From an uncultured Lachnospiraceae bacterium (lineage in GTDB: Bacteria > Bacillota > Clostridia > Lachnospirales > Lachnospiraceae): a stretch of DNA of 7,729 nucleotides. Positions 6,581-7,729 of this stretch are shown piece after piece (within the stretch, counting starts at the first letter, position 1; every line of letters starts with the position of its first letter). Below the pieces are notes generated by a model. It was not told where the DNA came from and ran no database searches. It was given only the letters and a program-made list of their open reading frames with translations. The stretch is from positions 1 to 7,729 of the forward strand of contig CABUBX010000105.1 in assembly GCA_902489925.1 (NCBI GenBank). The letters run 5' to 3'. The position numbers were made by a program, and so were the translations under genes.

Positions 6581-6588
6581 TATATTTG
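6572..6588. repeat. 17-bp direct repeat, copy 2
   Basis: Exact copy of 6517-6533, in the same orientation, covering the right half of operator O2 and its flank. The two copies begin 55 bp apart. Confidence 0.9.
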
Positions 6589-6631
6589 CACAATAAACCT
6601 TCGCTAACATATTTTCATTGTTTCATTTATA

Positions 6632-7615
6632 TTATTTTGTTGACATTCGCTCTATTAAGCAGACATCAAATATATGCTTATCCGACACCGGACGTCCTTC
6701 AATCAAATCAATTAAAAGCATTGCTGCCCGCGCCCCCATCGCTTCAACGGGCTGACTTACAGTTGTCAGCGTCGGATTTAACAATTCCCCAAGCTTTAAG
6801 CCGTCAAAGGCAACAAGCCTAATATCTTCCGGCACTTTAATTTCTCTTTTTCGGCATATTTTCAAAAAATGTGCACCAATCAAATCACTGCTTGCAAAAA
6901 CACCGTCTGTCATCGGATAGTCATTTAATAATTTTTCAATCACCGCATCATAGTTTTCTTCATCAAAACCACTCGGCGACATCTGTACACTTACAGTTTC
7001 CAACCCCGATGCTGTCATGACATCATCAAAGCCTTTATATCTGTCGTTTGAAATCATCTGAAGACTGTCATCGCCTATAATCATTGCCGGATGCCGACAG
7101 CCTTTTTCCAAAAGACATTTTGCCGCAAGCTGTCCGCCCTTATAGTTGTCCGAAGCAACATAAGGTATTCGCTCATTAAGCTTTCGCTCAAAGCTGACAA
7201 CAGGTAAGGTAATATTGTCAAATGCTTCAAGCTGTGTTGTCTGACTTCCCAAAATAATGCCATCCACCTGGTCTGCCATTAAAAGGTCAAAATACCGCAT
7301 TTCCTTTGCGTGATTTAAGTCCGAGTTGCATACAAGCACCTCATAACCGCATTGATAGGCTGTTTCCTCCACCGCCTTGCATACACGGCCGAAAAACTCC
7401 AAAGCAACGTTTGGGACAATCAAACCTATCATATTGCTTTTTTTCTGAAACAGCGCTCTCGCCGCCACATTCGGGTGATAATTTTTTTCTTTAATCACTT
7501 CATTCACGCGCTGTCTAAGTTCATCACTGATATAACCTTTATTATTAATAACTCTGGAAACTGTGGATACATTCACTCCAACTTCCCGGGCAATATCTTT
7601 TAAGGTTACCGCCAT
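6632..7615 (-). CDS. LacI-family sugar-responsive repressor
   Basis: Seen: 327 residues. The N-terminal helix-turn-helix is at 4-23 (LKDIAREVGVNVSTVSRVIN), and the hinge helix at 48-58 (PNVAARALFQK) has Leu55, the residue that wedges into the central CpG of operators. The periplasmic-binding-protein-like core runs from 61 to the end: IGLIVP, DGIILGS, SDNYKGG at 155-161, Arg192 and Asp271 at places used for sugar contact in LacI/GalR proteins, and TVSQPVEAMG near 285-294. Length is normal for the family; there is no tetramerisation tail like that of E. coli LacI. Start: GAGGAAG precedes the ATG by 5-8 nt, and the MAVTLKDIA start is typical. Context: it lies 149 bp upstream of the GH13 gene in the same direction, with two CG-centred operators between, so it is inferred to repress that gene. 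Sucrose or a related sugar is a likely effector. It may be cotranscribed with the preceding phosphoesterase; no operator copy is visible before it. Confidence 0.93.
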   Translation of the reverse strand: MAVTLKDIAREVGVNVSTVSRVINNKGYISDELRQRVNEVIKEKNYHPNVAARALFQKKSNMIGLIVPNVALEFFGRVCKAVEETAYQCGYEVLVCNSDLNHAKEMRYFDLLMADQVDGIILGSQTTQLEAFDNITLPVVSFERKLNERIPYVASDNYKGGQLAAKCLLEKGCRHPAMIIGDDSLQMISNDRYKGFDDVMTASGLETVSVQMSPSGFDEENYDAVIEKLLNDYPMTDGVFASSDLIGAHFLKICRKREIKVPEDIRLVAFDGLKLGELLNPTLTTVSQPVEAMGARAAMLLIDLIEGRPVSDKHIFDVCLIERMSTK

Positions 7616-7620
7616 TATTT

Positions 7621-7627
7621 CTTCCTC
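7621..7627 (-). promoter_or_regulatory. Ribosome binding site of the LacI-family gene
   Basis: GAGGAAG ends 5 nt before the ATG at 7615, within the 22-bp gap to the preceding gene. The gap is too short for a complete promoter, so expression comes from inside or before the upstream gene. Confidence 0.75.
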
Positions 7628-7637
7628 TATTCTTTTT

Positions 7638-7729
7638 CTATTTCGGAACGAGATTGATTACACCAACCTCTACCGGATTGCCGATTCTCGGCACTCTCAC
7701 ATGATAAGCCAGTCCGCGGCTCACAATCT
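7638..7729 (-). CDS. C-terminal end of a probable metallophosphoesterase (partial)
   Basis: Seen: 29 codons then TAG at 7638-7640; the rest lies beyond the window edge. The residues include VSRGL, VPRIGNP and a closing VGVINLVP. Known: bacterial calcineurin-like phosphoesterases of the YkuE type end with a VSRGLG...PRxxNxPE(L/V)xxxxL pattern, including the Gly-Leu after a conserved Ser-Arg. The match rests on this tail only, since the metal-binding motifs are outside the window. It runs in the same direction as the LacI-family gene with a 22-bp gap, so the two may share a transcript. Confidence 0.6.
   Translation of the reverse strand, partial: IVSRGLAYHVRVPRIGNPVEVGVINLVPK

Noticed and set aside
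6586..6822. 78-codon plus-strand open frame with a hydrophobic start
   Set aside because: It mostly overlaps the LacI-family gene antisense, and no ribosome binding site of usual strength precedes it.

Overview
The window reads as AT-rich Firmicutes DNA, most likely a gut-type clostridium near Lachnospiraceae. The evidence is strong AGGAGG-type ribosome binding sites, low-GC codon use, a clostridial-style giant secreted protein with GLUG-like repeats, and LacI and Rrf2 regulators. The genus assignment is inference. Every real gene lies on the minus strand, so transcription runs from high to low coordinates.

Right part (7729 to 4692): the last 29 codons of a probable metallophosphoesterase enter from the right edge. 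Its stop lies 22 bp before a LacI-family repressor gene. Downstream of the repressor is a textbook promoter (TTGACA, 17 bp, TATAGT) flanked by two CCGG-centred LacI-type operators 55 bp apart. It drives a GH13 enzyme of the amylosucrase / sucrose hydrolase type. This is a self-contained, probably sugar-inducible unit: repressor, looped promoter, cytoplasmic sucrose-active enzyme. No transporter is in view.

Middle (4691 to 4359): this 333-bp non-coding stretch holds a weak hairpin after the GH13 gene, candidate minus-strand promoters, a 27-bp almost perfect palindrome over the promoter region, and a terminator-like hairpin with a T6 tract only 30 nt before the Rrf2 start codon.

Left part (4358 to 1): an Rrf2-family regulator with three cysteines placed as in iron-sulfur sensors overlaps by 17 bp the GTG start of a 1302-codon secreted protein. 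That protein has a signal peptide, an acidic stalk, repeated N-terminal modules and at least 13 GGFxG (GLUG-like) repeats. Its frame stops 34 bp from the window edge without any cell-wall anchor, and a frameshifted continuation of the repeat is readable beyond the apparent break. The most unusual feature is the coupling of a probable redox or iron-sulfur sensor to one giant surface protein, with layered control at the promoter (palindrome) and in the leader (terminator hairpin).
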